A DNA stretch of 64,000 bases from Cladochytrium replicatum (GCA_025526935.1 JAHLKD010000078.1:186001-250000); one strand, 5' to 3'; shown: positions 1 through 12,515, numbered from the stretch's first letter. The notes: generated by a model from the letters alone, not told the origin. Numbers and translations: made by a program.

Positions 1-109
1 GAGGGCTGATCTTTTGAAAGTAACGAATAATGCACAAAGACGTGTCTGGGCAAAATGAAAACAATGCGAGAATACAATACACATACGAAAACTCCAAAGT
101 GTCAGATCG

Positions 110-1671
110 TTATTCTTCCATGACCTCTGCAACAAAGATGGTTCGCTTGCGGTAAAAAGGAACAGAAGCCAGGACGGATTCACGCCAACCGATGCAATGA
201 TACAATTCCGGCTCATCGCTGGCCTTCACCAGAACCAGCTCCCGCACCACGAACGTAGGATCTTTGACCCTCCGCCTGTGCGTGCTCACCAGTGCCAGCC
301 TCTCTGGCACGAACCCATCCAGCGTCGTTTCAATGGTGTGCCCGCTCGGACAGCCCGCCGCATTGAATTTCTGAAGCTTCGTCCTCAAACCCTCGCCAAA
401 CGTATTCCCCCCGCCTTCCTTGCGCACCATCGCCCTCATCAACGCCCTTGCGACCATGTAGTCCCAAAGGTCACTGACGTTGCTTAATGCCGGAGAGTTC
501 CCGTACTCTCTCGACTGCCGAAGCCCGAGCGGCTGGCTCGGATCGCTCGGCCAGATCACCTCGTGGTCGACGAACTCCGACTCGTACGTGGATATCGGGA
601 GCGACGGCGCACTACGGAGCCAGGCGTACTCCCGAGAATCCCCAAAGAGCGAGAGGATCGTCGGGCAGTTGACGAGCTGCGAAGGGTCTTTGAGCTGCGC
701 AACGAACCACCTAGCGAGCACGACCACGTCTGTCTCACGAGGGGCTTGCGCATCGGGGTCTGTGAAGAACGGGCGCGCCAGGTGAAGGATCGAGTAGATC
801 GCAGCGAGTTTGCTGTGGCCGGTGCGATCCGCGAGTTGCCGGTCCAAGTTGGAGAGCGTGGGCCACCAGTTGTTTCCGAGGAGTTCGAACCCGCGCTGTA
901 GGGTGCTCATCTCGCCTAGTCGCGGGGAAGCGGCGATGAGCCAGAAGAAGTTGTAATCGGTTGCGAAAAACGTTTTGTCGTCCTGTTTAAGTTTGAAGAG
1001 GCATTGGTAGGGCAGCCAAGCTTCTTGGAGCGTCCAATATCGAGAGAACCAGGGAAGCTGTCCCTGCGCGACTCTATCAGGGGTGACCTATTTTTCCACG
1101 ATTAGCTGAACGCTACGTCAGTAACAATATCACTCACATCAACACCAATCTTGTCCAGATATACTAAGCAGCTTGCACACTCCAAGTAGTACTCCCCCAT
1201 GCGGTTGGTATCATCAATATCGAAATCATCCTTTTGTGGAGTACAGAGTGCGTCTACCCATACATATCTGAACCCAAGCAACTTTGCGTCTTCGACAATG
1301 CAATCAAGCGCGGGCTCATCGATGCAGTCTTGCACCCAGTACATTCCTTGCAGAACCACACCTTTGCCCATGTGATCCGAATTCTGGGGCCACCCGTGCG
1401 AAACAACGAGGTACTTGATTGAGGTTTGCAACCCGTCTCCAGCGACAACCTCACGCTTCTCTGTGTCCAGGAGCAGCCGCGGCTTGTCCGTGGTGTGGTA
1501 GTGACCGAGCATGTTCTGTATCTGCAGCTCGCCCGCGGTGCAGGCGTGCCCGAGCTTGCGTTCCCAGTAGTGGTCGAGTTCGGAGTTGTGCCAGAAGTTT
1601 TCGAACGATTTGCGCCGTTTTGACCAACGAAACAAATCGAAGTAGTCGCTCTTTGTCTTTGAAGAGGTCAT
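110..1671 (-). CDS. HET-domain (heterokaryon incompatibility-like) protein
   Basis: Two exons, 1671-1138 and 1087-110, joined by a 50-nt intron (donor GTGAGT, acceptor ATAG, phase 0); 503 residues. The HET signature is spread over the splice: YLVVSHGW at residues 87-94, GFRYVWVDALCTPQKD at 133-148, a segment with YYLECASCLVYLDKIG near 161-176, and SRYWTLQEAW at 193-202 just after the intron. In ascomycetes HET proteins act in allorecognition and trigger cell death after hyphal fusion; here the biochemical role is unknown. The C-terminal 300 residues match nothing I recognise and show no NACHT or repeat region. The family call is firm. A role in self/non-self recognition is only inferred, because chytrids are not known to fuse hyphae in the same way. 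Confidence 0.8.
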
Positions 1672-2219
1672 GGTCGCCGCCGAACAGCAGATTCAAAATG
1701 TGCAGTTATTGGTGTCTTTGCTGGACCCGTATGTGTAATGAATCCATGGTCGTATGACTGCAGCGGCTGTGATTCTCACCGTTTTTGGAATGTGTGCAAA
1801 TGCTATTCATCCTTAATTTTGTCTTTTCTGGTTCTTTCTATTTGAAAGGTTTTACGTTCGTTAGGAATTCCTTCTTGTTCTTTTACCTTCTCCTGTTGCT
1901 TATGTTGATGTTACATGATCCAAATGTTTAGTAATCTGTTCCTTTTAAGCTTGGCTGTTTCTCTTGTATCGGCCAGTTTCTGTAATCTAAAAGATTACAG
2001 GATTGTTTCTCACCTGAATCTAGCCAATATCGAACACGTGACGAACGATCCCTTTCAGTTTGTTCCTCACCGCCACGAACCGATCTGGTTTGTTTTTGCG
2101 AGCTCAACAGTTTTATCACTACTTGATCGCATCTCCGTGTCTCCGCACACCCGTTTGTTTCTTTCATAGTGAATAAAATAATAATAACAAGTGAGACTGA
2201 CAAAATCAGACGGTGCTAG
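1672..2219. other. Intergenic region between HET gene and Zn2Cys6 regulator
   Basis: T-rich, about 550 bases, with no gene I can support. It holds the upstream region of the HET gene (minus) and the 3' flank of the regulator (minus). A short plus-strand frame at 1915-2169 has a hydrophobic start but no other support. Confidence 0.5.
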
Positions 2220-4885
2220 CTAAGAGTCGAAAACCTCCTGCGGGAAATCCAGATGCTTAAAAATGAACACCTTGATCTCAGGAAGCGGTCCCATGAGCGA
2301 TAACTCCACCTCCTTGAAATCCCAGAGCGTAATCTCATCCGCTCTCCACGGCTTGCTCCAATCTTTCTTCTTTGGCTTCGGCTCGACCTTTGCACTCGGC
2401 TCCATGAACAGACCCTCGCACTGATAACTATGGCTCAGGTTAGTCACTTCTGGCTCCGAAGCATCACGCAGCCCGCCTTCGGTGACGATCATCTCCTGCG
2501 CTTGCTCCGTCGTAAGTTTACACGGTGTCTCTGTGTGTGCCGTCTCCTTGATCGCCGACAGCCCTTTGCTCTGCTCAATCATGGACGTGTAGAGCGACTC
2601 GTGGTTGTGTTCCAAATACAGCCTCGCGAAGCGCAGGCAAAACTCTGTGACGCGGTCGTACATGAGCCCCTTCCCCCACGGGTTCGCGGTCGACATCCCG
2701 CCGCACAGTCTCGAGAGCATCTTTGCGGCCTCGCCGCTAATGTTTGCGTCCCTCGTGTGCAGGAGCGTCTGGAACGACAAGGCGACGGCGGGGAACGCGA
2801 AGAGGTTGAGCAAGGGGATGCGTGTCAGGACCTGGTGCGGGGTTTTGTCCATGATCTCGGTGATTGCGTGGGCGGCGTTCTGGGTTGCGATCCATGCGCT
2901 GTACGAGGGTCGGAACTTGCGGGCGAGGTTGTGGCGGATATGCGGGGACCAGTCTTGATCTTCGTCCGCGCCGAGCTGGAAGGCTAGTGCGGCGGGTCGG
3001 AGGCAGACCAAAATGGCGCCGTATTTCGAGATGTTGGCTGATGCGGAGAGGACCCAGGGATAGATGTCGTGCTCGTTTAAGATTGTGCTGTTGGATCGGC
3101 GAGGAGGCAGTAGTGCTTGTGCGTGCCGGGCTTCCCATTCCCGCAGAAGATCAAGGTACTGTCATTGGTGATCAGTTGGAGACGCAACAACATTACTCCA
3201 ATTTGACTAACCTCATCCGTCATATTTGCGGAGTGGTCGGTACTTGAATCAACCGCTCTCAATTGATCAACCATGATTCTGCTTATATCCGCACTGGCTA
3301 CAAATGCTCGAGTGGCCTCCGGAGACCAAGGCCCCGTCGCGGAGCCATCGTGAGGGTCCACCTCTGGAAATGAAGGCGCGTACGATGCGGGTAAACTGGT
3401 GCAGGTTCCACTTCCATAAGACATGTGCACTTCCATAATCAACAAGCACCACCATGTCCGTCTCCTAATGTTCTTCTCGAAAAGCTTCCCAGGTAGATCG
3501 ACGTTCAGGCTCAAAAAAGTCGCAAGCCGTACCGCCGTCTCCTTCAAGTTTCCCAAGTCGGCATAGTGTCGCGCTCTCGACAATTCCATTAGCACCAGTA
3601 TGATCAACGTGTGCACCAACGATATCGAAGCCTGCCGCTCTTTCAGTTTCGGAACCCATTCGAGCGCTCGCTCATGCAGGAGCTTCCCAAGCAACACGTA
3701 TTCTTCGTACTCCACATCGTTCCACGAACGCTCCGACTCCATCGGAGTGGCGCTCGACCCGCCGCGCGAAGAAGACCCGGAAGTGGACGGAGGACTCGCA
3801 CTACCCGATGGCTCAGAGGCGCCGCGGTAAACATCCCGCTGCGATAAGGCGTAGAGCGACATGCCGAAAGAGTCTAAGGCGTTCACCCGCGGATTCATGT
3901 ATCTTACCGAGACAGCGAATACTGCATCCAGCAAGAACTCCGGAATCCTCCCCGCTCTGTACTCGTTCCAGAAGTGCCCCGGATGCAAAAACGGTGCATA
4001 CGGATTGATAAAGTTAAAGTACGCGTCGACAAGCTCGTCCCTCTGACGTCGCGACAAAAGGTAGTGGGGAGGTTCGACTACAGGCGTTGGGGATTGGAAT
4101 AGCGGTGTAGGGAGCTGCTGCACCGAAGGGATCTGAGGCAAATTCGCTCCGAAAAGCGATGCAAAGCTGGTGTCGAGGCCGCTAAAGTCGAATGGTTGCT
4201 GACCCAGAGCAAACGAGATAAGTGGGTCCATCAGCGAATCTGCTTTCAGCAGCTCTCCAAACTGAGGAGCGGGAGCGATGTTAGGCAGCGGATCAATCGA
4301 CAGGCCATCGTTCGTGATGGGTAGATTCTGGACCGCCGCGTAGCCCGGCATGGCGATAGGGTAAGTTGTTCCGTTCGAAGCAAACATCGGGTCCAGCCGA
4401 AGGCTCGCCTTCAGCTCGGCCGCCGTCCCTCCGTTCGCCAGCTGGTCGCGCAAAAGCTGGAGAAGCTGCGACGCCAAGTCCGGCTCGTTCACAGCGTCTG
4501 CATTGTTGTTCGTCTTCTCAACCGCCGCGGTCTCTTTCTTCGCTGCTGCGTTCTTATCCGACTCTGGCGACGCCTTCTTCCGTCGAGTTCGATACTCGGG
4601 TTGTCCGTATGTGCACGTAACACCGGCGGATAGACAGCTCTTGCATGGCGCTGGGGCGTCTTCGGAGCCGCTGCCGAGACAGCGCACTTTGCGGCTGTAG
4701 CATCGGTCGCAGGCCTTCGTTGATCCGGTCCGTGTGGAGCGCTTCGCACCACCTGACGATAGGTTTGATGATGATGTGTCTGTATTCTCAGTCAGCGATA
4801 ACGTATTTTTGTGTTCAGATATCCACAATGCAGGTTTCACGTCGTTCGCAGCGCCAGGCAGCAAAAGTCCAGCGATTAGGTCCAT
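2220..4885 (-). CDS. Zn2Cys6 fungal transcription factor with middle homology region
   Basis: Two exons, 4885-3212 and 3158-2220, joined by a 53-nt intron (donor GTTAGT, acceptor ACAG, phase 0); 870 residues. The binuclear zinc cluster has cysteines at 59, 62, 69, 81, 84 and 91 (CDRCYSRKVRC, then CKSC and C), followed by a basic stretch (YRTRRKK). A Fungal_trans-type regulatory domain lies in the middle: FINPYAPFLHPGHFWNEY starts it, and RRRTWWCLLIMEVHMSYGSG is the classic RR.WW block. After the splice the frame continues with YLDLLREWEARHAQALLPP. It should be a nuclear DNA-binding regulator; its targets cannot be read from the sequence. A serine-rich linker sits between residues 380 and 410. 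Confidence 0.9.
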
Positions 4886-5252
4886 TTCTAGGCAGTCGGG
4901 GTGTTACGTGGCGTTACCGGGCACAAGGCATTCAGGTTAAATCCAGGAGACAAATGATGCACAGAGAGATATTAGGACGCAGTCAGTCCATTTCAGGGTT
5001 AGGGATGCGGAAACAAACTGGTTACGTTGCCACGGCACTTGAGAGTTACAGAACGGCTCGTGCAATTTGGAACAAGAAACAAACGGATGCCGCTGTTGAA
5101 TGAATGCGAAAGTCACAGTAACTTAACAGAGCGGGCTCTTCCAAAGAAGCCAAAAAAAAAAACCCAACAGAAAAGTGTTTCTTCGAAAGAATCTGCGCAG
5201 ACAACCAAACAGTCACAGAAAAACAAACCAATCTTGTATCACCCTTTTGTTT
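4886..5252. other. Intergenic region, regulator promoter and Ca2+-ATPase 3' flank
   Basis: About 370 bases with no coding signal I can support. It contains the upstream region of the minus-strand regulator, an A-run near 5152-5161, and the 3' flank of the Ca2+-ATPase. Confidence 0.5.
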
Positions 5253-8200
5253 TCATGGTTGCGACGCACTCTTCTTAACAGCCCCCATGACCTCTCCAAC
5301 AGCCGACGGCGACGCCATCTGCAGGACGGCAAGATCCTTCCTATCGCCTCTGAAAGCCCGCACGACGCTCACCCGCGTCAGCGTCTCCCGTCTCGCAATC
5401 TTCCACAACTCCTTCCCGCCTCTCGAGTTCCTCCTCGGCAGCGGCCCGTCGTCCACCGCCGTCCCAACCTCCGCGCTCGAACCTTCCTGCTGGAACGCCT
5501 TGACGACCCGCATCGTCTGCGTCGTCCTCCGCACCGTGCGCTTCCAGTTGTTCTGCGCCCGCTGCCGTCTAAACTCCTCCGCCGTGAGCACCTTGCCAAA
5601 CTCATCCGTGTACTGCGTCGTCTCGTGGGTCTCGGGTGCGGGCGCAGCCGCGGCGGTGAGTTCGGTCTGCGCGCGTTCGGGGAGCTTGGCGTCCCCGTCC
5701 GGGAGGACCGCGATCGAGACCTCGGACTTCTCGAGATCCTGGGTGGATGCATCCGAGGGTTTAAGGAGGGGTTGCTGCTCGGATTCGACAAAGTCGAGGT
5801 CGTCCACCGGTCGCTCCGAGAGCGGGATGTTCTTGCGCCAGTCGGGGAGGAGACGGATCAGGACACCCACAACAAGGGATCCTGCGCCAAAGGCGATGCA
5901 GATCGCCCAGTCGACCCCGTCGAGGCCTGCGGGGTCGGTTTTGAAGACCAAGCCGAGGAACTGGATGAGGATGACCTGCATGACGAACGTGCCGACCCAG
6001 ATGCCGATGAAGATAAAGTTGTGGTGGATCCCGGCGAAGACATTAAAGTCGCGGGTGATGGAGCGGGCGTTGATCTCGTTGAAGGCCTGCATCATGACAA
6101 AGGTGTTGAAGACCATCGCGGCGGTGTGGAGGTCAAGGCCCTTCTCGCCATCTTGGTGTCCGCTCGCCTTGAGGGGCCACAGGCTCGGTCCGGCGAGGTA
6201 CAGGAACAAGCAGGCGAAGATCTGGTATATGCCCTGGCCGATGATCATCCTCCACATGTCGAACGAGATGAGCGACTCGGCGCGGGACGAAGGCCGCCGG
6301 TTGAGGAGCGCGGCGGTCGGAGGGTCGGTTGCGAGAGCGAGGGCGGCAAAGGTGTCCATGATCAGGTTGACCCACAGAAGCTGTATGGCGGTGAGAGCGG
6401 GGACAGGGACTTTGTAGACGACGATGGAGTAGACGGACGTGAAGAGGGTGATGACGACGGCGCTCACGTTGACGGTCAACTGGAACTGCAAAAACTTGCG
6501 CACGGAGTCGTACACGGATCGCCCCCACATCACGGCCTTGACCAAGCTCGCAAAGTTGTCGTCCATCAAGACAATGTCACTCGCCTCCTTGGCCACTTCG
6601 GTCCCAGCAATACCCATCGAGAATCCAACATCGGCAGCCTTGAGAGCTGAAAAAGCAAGTCAGTCCTCGTCCCACTTGAAACAAGATTCCAAAAAGTGGG
6701 TTCAAAAAACTCACCGGGAGCGTCGTTCGTTCCGTCGCCCGTCACAGCAACCGTGTCTCCAATCCTCCTCAACGCATTCACAAGAATCTGCTTGTCGTTC
6801 GGAGAACTCCTCGCAAGAACCTGCAGCCTCGGCAGAATCTCATCCATCTCCTCGGGAGACAGCTGCCTAAACTGCGGCCCCTCCATCACGATCCCGTCCC
6901 TCGTCAAGATCCCGCAACCCCGCGCAATCGCGCGCGCTGTGGCCAGGTTGTCGCCTGTGACCATGCGCACGCGCACACCTGCCTTCTGGCACTGCCTGAC
7001 GGCGCCGGGCACCTCGGGACGCAGCGGGTCCTGGATTCCAACGATACCAAAGAGAATGATGTCCGTCACGTCGCGCGTGTCCTCGCCGTTCGCGGTGGAT
7101 GCTTCAGAGTCCGAGTCGGGGTTCTGCGAGGTGATCTCAGAGGCGCCGACGGGTCGGAAACCAAAGGCGATAGTGCGGAGGGCCTGGGATGCAAAGTTAT
7201 TGATCGAGTCCTCGAACTGCGCACGACGGGCCTTGTCCAGGGGCACGACTTTCCCGTGGCTGTTGACGTAGCGGGTCGACCCGCCGAGGATGATCTCCGA
7301 CGCGCCTTTGGTGAAGAGGATGAACTCCGAGCCGTTGCCCACGGGGAGGCCCATGGACTCGAAGACGGAGGTGCGGTCGCCGGTCCTGACAAAGGTCGAC
7401 ATGCGCTTGCGTTGGGAGCTGAACGGCACGATCTCGACGACTTGGTTGGACTCGCGGGAGGCGGAGTACGGAAACCCGATCTTGTCCGTAAACTGCAGGA
7501 GTGCGATTTCAGTCTTTGAGCCCGAGAACTCACGCGATCCGTCGGCCTTTGTTGTTTCGGTTGCGGTCGAGTTCATGTTCAGCGAGGTCGAGATGAGCTC
7601 GAGGATGTTCTTGTGGAGGTCGGATTGCGGGCGGGAGGTGACGGCTTGGTTGAGGAACGACGATGGAATGTCGTCGAGCTCAAACTCGACCTCGGCGACC
7701 ACGCCTGCGACGACGGTCATGCGGTTCAGGGTGAGCGTGCCGGTCTTGTCCGAGCAGATGGTGGTTGCGTTGCCCATGGTCTCACAGGCCATGAGGTGAC
7801 GCACCAGGTTCTGGTCCTTCAACATGCGGATGGTGGCGTACGCGAGGGAAAGTGTGACGGCGAGTGGGAGACCCTCGGGCACGGCGACGACGATCAAAGT
7901 GACACCGGAAATAATGACGTCGAGCATGTCCTTGACAATGTCGACGACGGTTTCGTTGGGCTCACGGAAGATAAAGTACAGGATGATGAGGAGGACGACC
8001 ATGATGAGCGCGGCTGCACCGCCGACTTTGGCGATCAGGTCCGCGAGACGCGAGAGTTTCTCCTGGAGCGGGGTGTCGTCGGGTTCAACTTCGAGGGCGA
8101 GCAGCGAGCGACCGCTCATGGAGTTCGGGCCGATGGCGATAGTGATCATGCGACCGACACCGTTGGTAACTTTGGTGCCGGAGAGGAAGAACGGGTCCTT

Positions 8201-8991
8201 TTCGTGGGATTTGTTGATGGACATGGGTTCTCCGGTTTGGGCGGACTCGTCGCACTGCACGTTGAAACCCTCGAGGAAGATACCGTCGGCGGGGAGTACG
8301 TCGCCGGCTTCGACGATGATGACGTCGCCGACGACAAGGTCCTTGGCAGGGATGACGACCTGCTGGCCGTCGCGGATGACTTTGACGGTGACGAGCGAGC
8401 GTCCAAAGTTGTTGAGCTTGCGGAACTGCGCCTGTTTTCTGTAGTCGTTCACGGAGCCCACCATGACGACAATGATGACTGGAAGAGAGGGCAGCTACGT
8501 TAGCGTCCAGATTGAAGGTCCAACTTCACATTCTTAAAGAACTTACTGGCAAGACAGATGGCAAGACCGTCAATCCAGCCCGTCGCCTCGCCGGCCGAAA
8601 AAGTCTTGTAGATACCGATACCAATCTCAAACACCGCGGCGACGGACAAGATGATAAGTATCTTGTCTTTCATAGCGTTCCACATGAACTCCAGCAGCGA
8701 CTTCTCCTTTGGTTGGGGCAATTCGTTGATGCCATAATATTCCTGTCGCGCAGCAAAGTCGACCGGCTGTTGACCCGCGGCGTTGACGGTGGAGAGACCC
8801 TTTGCGGCTTCGACGTGCAGCTTCTCGAGGACGGCAGAAAGGCCACCAAGGGCGTGGAGCTTCTCTGGCGATTTCGGGTCGACGAGCTCGTTGAATTGGT
8901 TTGGAGAGAGTTCAAACTTTGAAGACGATGAGGAGGTCAGAGGAAGACCTTCAGCGGTGCCATCAGGGCTATGTTGTTGTTGTTCAGGCAT
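5253..8991 (-). CDS. P-type Ca2+-ATPase, plasma-membrane (PMCA, type IIB) class
   Basis: Three exons, 8991-8547, 8478-6715 and 6646-5253, with two 68-nt introns; 1200 residues. It pumps Ca2+ out of the cytosol at the cost of ATP, at the plasma membrane or vacuole. Visible landmarks are TGEP in the actuator domain, VPEGLPLAVTLSLAYA in M4 (residues 348-363), the phosphorylation motif with Asp392 (SDKTGTLT), TGDGTNDAPALKAADVG rebuilt across intron 2, and the PMCA-typical M5 start VYDSVRKFLQFQLTVN. After M10 there is a tail of about 180 residues with two motifs like the animal PMCA calmodulin-binding site: Trp1104 to Phe1121 and Trp1151 to Phe1168, both ending in VV-x-AF. Yeast Pmc1 has no such tail. 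Class assignment is secure; calmodulin control is inferred from the motifs. Confidence 0.95.
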
Positions 8992-9759
8992 TGCAGTGTA
9001 GAGAGTGGATGAGATATTCTACTTTCGCTCCACCCAGACCACCAGACAGCAAACAGCAAGGTTGGGAAGCAAATTTGACGATGATTACGGCAACTCTAAA
9101 AATTGATAGTTTTGACAGCGTGATATCATAATTGAACTGGTAAAACAACTTGTGAACCAACCCAGCTATTGAGCAATAGCTATGTGAAACTACTATGCAA
9201 TGTCTCCTGTCCCTACCTACTATTGAGAAGAGATGGATTCTTTGGAATGATCGTTCGGTTTTAATCTGGCTTCGTATTCAGTTTCCCGATCTTCCTATTC
9301 AATAATAGGCATCCATTATTATTACTACATACTTTACCTCGAGCTAGAGCGAGATATTTACATAACCACATTTGTGGACAGTATGATATTTACAAACTGC
9401 CACCGCTGTCACTGGTCCTCTATCAAAAACATGCATTCAGAATTACAGTCATTGAGTATAAGAGGTATTTTGTGGACCCATAGTTTCCATTAATTGGATT
9501 CAAATGCATATTTGTAAGAAAGTATGGACCAAAAATGGCGAAATTATCAGATACAAAGCTCCACTTGTTGCCCTTGATTTTAAACAAATCAATGTCCAGG
9601 TTATGATTTTCAAGATACATACTCACCTGTTCTCGATATACCCACATTCCACCGCAATTTAGGTTTCACGTGATCAACCATGTGATGCGCGAAATTTATT
9701 TGTATTGGCTTGCTTAGACTTCACCAAACAGTTCCTTCCCCACCAATATTGCCCACGTT
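8992..9759. other. Intergenic, AT-rich edge of transposon region
   Basis: Upstream region of the Ca2+-ATPase gene grading into AT-rich DNA. The short frames here (for example 9423-9647 minus) match nothing I know, and I see no intact gene. Confidence 0.4.
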
Positions 9760-10159
9760 TTACATAAAGCTATGACCGAGTCAAAGATTTTGAAAGAAAC
9801 TATTAACTGCAGAATTTGAAGTGACAGACTTAGGAAAAATATAATTATTCTGTCTTGAATTAGAAATTACTTGTGATGCAAATGGCATACTTTTACATCA
9901 AAGACATTAGATTTACAAAGTCTGGTATGACAGTTTGTTTACCAGCTTATACTCCACTTCAGGTTCGTAACACTGATCCTGACAAAGGTAATTATGGACC
10001 CATTCATCAGGGAGGGATTTTTTTCTACCAAGTATCCGTATCTTGCATCTGTTGGATCACTAATGTATCTATCATTTTGTACCCTTCCAGATATATCTTT
10101 TACTGTAAGTCTATTGGATGTCCTCCAAAACCCAGGTTGTGATGAATTTGGTACCCATC
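9760..10159 (+). mobile_element. Ty1/copia reverse-transcriptase relic, 5' half
   Basis: Translated fragments in shifting frames carry copia reverse-transcriptase landmarks in the right order: EFEVTDLGKI near 9811-9840, LPAYTPL near 9943-9963, then YPYLASVGSLMYL and PDISFTVSLL near 10034-10117. Stops and frameshifts separate them, so the copy is dead. The fragment ends where the compact LTR element begins at 10160. Its continuation, the RNase H part, reappears on the same strand near 14857, so later insertions split one copia copy. Confidence 0.75.
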
Positions 10160-10636
10160 TGTTAAAAACTAGCATATCAGACTGTTTGCTATATGGGTTA
10201 TCCTTTGGGTTGTCTTTTTTCTCTTTGACCTGAGAGTTTTTTTGTCAATCCCTCTTCATTCTTATTTATGGACTTGTATTTCATGTATTTATATCCATGT
10301 TTGGCAGGTCCTGTGTGGAGTGATCTTGGCATTTAGTGGGGAATGTGGTGTGGCTTGGTCCTTTGAGTTGATGTGACCAATGTCTTTGACCACAGGTATG
10401 CCCACACGCACTATTCACTTGAATATAGGAGTTGATGTGACCAATGTCTTTGACCACAGCATTCCCTGGTTGCCTGACCAGCTTGGGTGTAGTGTACAGC
10501 CTGTCGGAGTATTAGGCATATACACACCTGGGAGAACAGGTACTGGGCCAAGAGACGGAACCTGGAGCTGTTGTGCTAGCTACAGTACAGCTAAAGACGC
10601 CCTACCGCTGCCAGGAGAAGCCCTTGGTTTTTAACA
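10160..10636 (+). repeat. Left LTR (477 bp)
   Basis: Same length and, as read, same sequence as 12039-12515. It contains a 31-bp internal direct repeat (10365-10395 and 10429-10459) and an 84-codon open frame at 10380-10634 that is repeated in the other LTR. The frame is probably a by-product, not a gene. Confidence 0.85.
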
Positions 10637-12038
10637 GGTGGTGGTTTCATCCAGGAACTATTACCTTCTTGTCTCAGTCGGTGTGGACCGACACATGGAA
10701 CTACAGATACGGAGGATTCTCAGGATCGATTCTCACCTCCTACGCGAACGGGTTTTGCTCCTTATGTATCTCGAGCATCCCTGGTGGTTTCAACCTTCTT
10801 TTTGCTCTGGGGACTCTGGCACACTTTTTTGAGAGGAATTCCGACAGACCATCGCTTTCCTCGCTTTCTGATGTTGCTATCTTTGCTCCTGAGCCTTTTG
10901 ACCAACTTCACTACCTTTGGTCTGCTCCAGAGGTCTTCGATTTTTGATTTCGCCAATTCTTGTCTGATCGTCGCGAACAGTACCTCAGAAGAACCGTCTC
11001 ATCAAGCCAGATTGATTGGTGCCCAGCTCGCGTCATTTGGCAGAGGATTCATGGAGCTACAGCATTTCGAAGCTTTCAGCTTTGATCCGTCAGTTCTCGC
11101 TGGACCACGGCAAGTGCCTATCAAAACCATCGCCTACGCATTGCGAATCGATTCGTGTATTGCTCGCTTGGTTTCGTTGGCTGCCTGCAGAGTTATGGTG
11201 ACATGTCTGTATGCATGCATCATGAACTTTTTTTCCTTCAACAACTCCATTGTTTCTTGAGATGGCACCTCCATTGCCTGTGGATGCATCGCGCGCAACG
11301 CGGATACATGAAGTTTGCTGGACTTTTCTGGCCTTGGAGATTGGGGTCTACTTCACGTTGACGAGTTTCCACCAAATTCGGGCATGTGGCGCAGCACGTG
11401 ACGCGTTTTGTTTCCCACGGTTGTCTTCACATAGACATCACCTTGGTTTCTGGACACAGCATACCATGAAGAGGTTTCCTTTCGATCTGTTACAGACCAA
11501 CATGTGTCAACGGCTTTTGAAGAAACCACCTGCGCCAGTTGAATCTGGATTTTTTGTGTTATATACCCCTATCGTAGCTGGTGTTGCTAGTGCACAAGCT
11601 TCCACTCTTTTGTCTTTGGGTTTTGTCATGGAGGATCCCTGATTTTTGCATTCATCAGCTTGCACTCTCAGTTCCTTGACACTTACCATTAGAACGTTGC
11701 TAGTTAGTCTCGTTCACCGCTTCTGCACTTGCATTGTTGTTTAGCTTTGCGCCTGCGCTTTTGCTTGCGATTCCACCACACTGGGGTTTCGTATGTTATG
11801 GGCCCATTGTGGTCTACCTTGATCTTTGATCTAGAATGCCTGAAATGGTACGAGCAGAGTACTCTATCCCTTTGGTCCTTTCTAAATTTCGAAGTCAGTC
11901 ATATTGGATTGGGGGTTGTGTAAGTTTAGTTGTGAACTCCACACACATTCCTTCTGTTTCTCTATCGTATGTTTTCTTTTTTGTCTTTTTTGACGAGCGA
12001 TACACGGTGACCCAGTGTATCGTCTTCGAGGCGGCATC

Positions 12039-12515
12039 TGTTAAAAACTAGCATATCAGACTGTTTGCTATATGGGTTATCCTTTGGGTTGTCTTTTTTC
12101 TCTTTGACCTGAGAGTTTTTTTGTCAATCCCTCTTCATTCTTATTTATGGACTTGTATTTCATGTATTTATATCCATGTTTGGCAGGTCCTGTGTGGAGT
12201 GATCTTGGCATTTAGTGGGGAATGTGGTGTGGCTTGGTCCTTTGAGTTGATGTGACCAATGTCTTTGACCACAGGTATGCCCACACGCACTATTCACTTG
12301 AATATAGGAGTTGATGTGACCAATGTCTTTGACCACAGCATTCCCTGGTTGCCTGACCAGCTTGGGTGTAGTGTACAGCCTGTCGGAGTATTAGGCATAT
12401 ACACACCTGGGAGAACAGGTACTGGGCCAAGAGACGGAACCTGGAGCTGTTGTGCTAGCTACAGTACAGCTAAAGACGCCCTACCGCTGCCAGGAGAAGC
12501 CCTTGGTTTTTAACA
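12039..12515 (+). repeat. Right LTR (477 bp)
   Basis: Partner of 10160-10636, offset by 1879 bases along its whole length. It is followed directly by the second CCATC of the target duplication. Confidence 0.85.

Larger units (their letters stand above)
10160..12515 (+). mobile_element. Compact non-autonomous LTR retrotransposon
   Basis: Two 477-bp direct repeats (10160-10636 and 12039-12515) flank 1402 bp of internal DNA. Each starts TGTTAAAAAC and ends GTTTTTAACA, a perfect 10-bp inverted terminus with TG...CA ends. The 5 bases CCATC stand directly before the first LTR (10155-10159) and directly after the second (12516-12520), as expected for a target-site duplication. The internal region has only short open frames and no gag, protease, reverse transcriptase or integrase motif I can see, so it would depend on enzymes from another element. 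I could not identify a convincing primer-binding site or polypurine tract. I read the two LTRs as identical, which implies recent insertion. Strand is assigned from the flanking copia relic and is arbitrary for the element itself. Confidence 0.85.

Noticed and set aside
1915-2169. 84-codon plus-strand frame with signal-like start
   Set aside because: Short and without homology or splice support.
5175-6650. Long plus-strand open frame (491 codons) opposite the Ca2+-ATPase
   Set aside because: It is the antisense of a GC-rich coding exon; composition is low-complexity and no domain is visible.
7613-8503. Plus-strand open frame of 296 codons opposite the Ca2+-ATPase
   Set aside because: Antisense shadow rich in D, G and V; the sense strand encodes well-conserved pump motifs.
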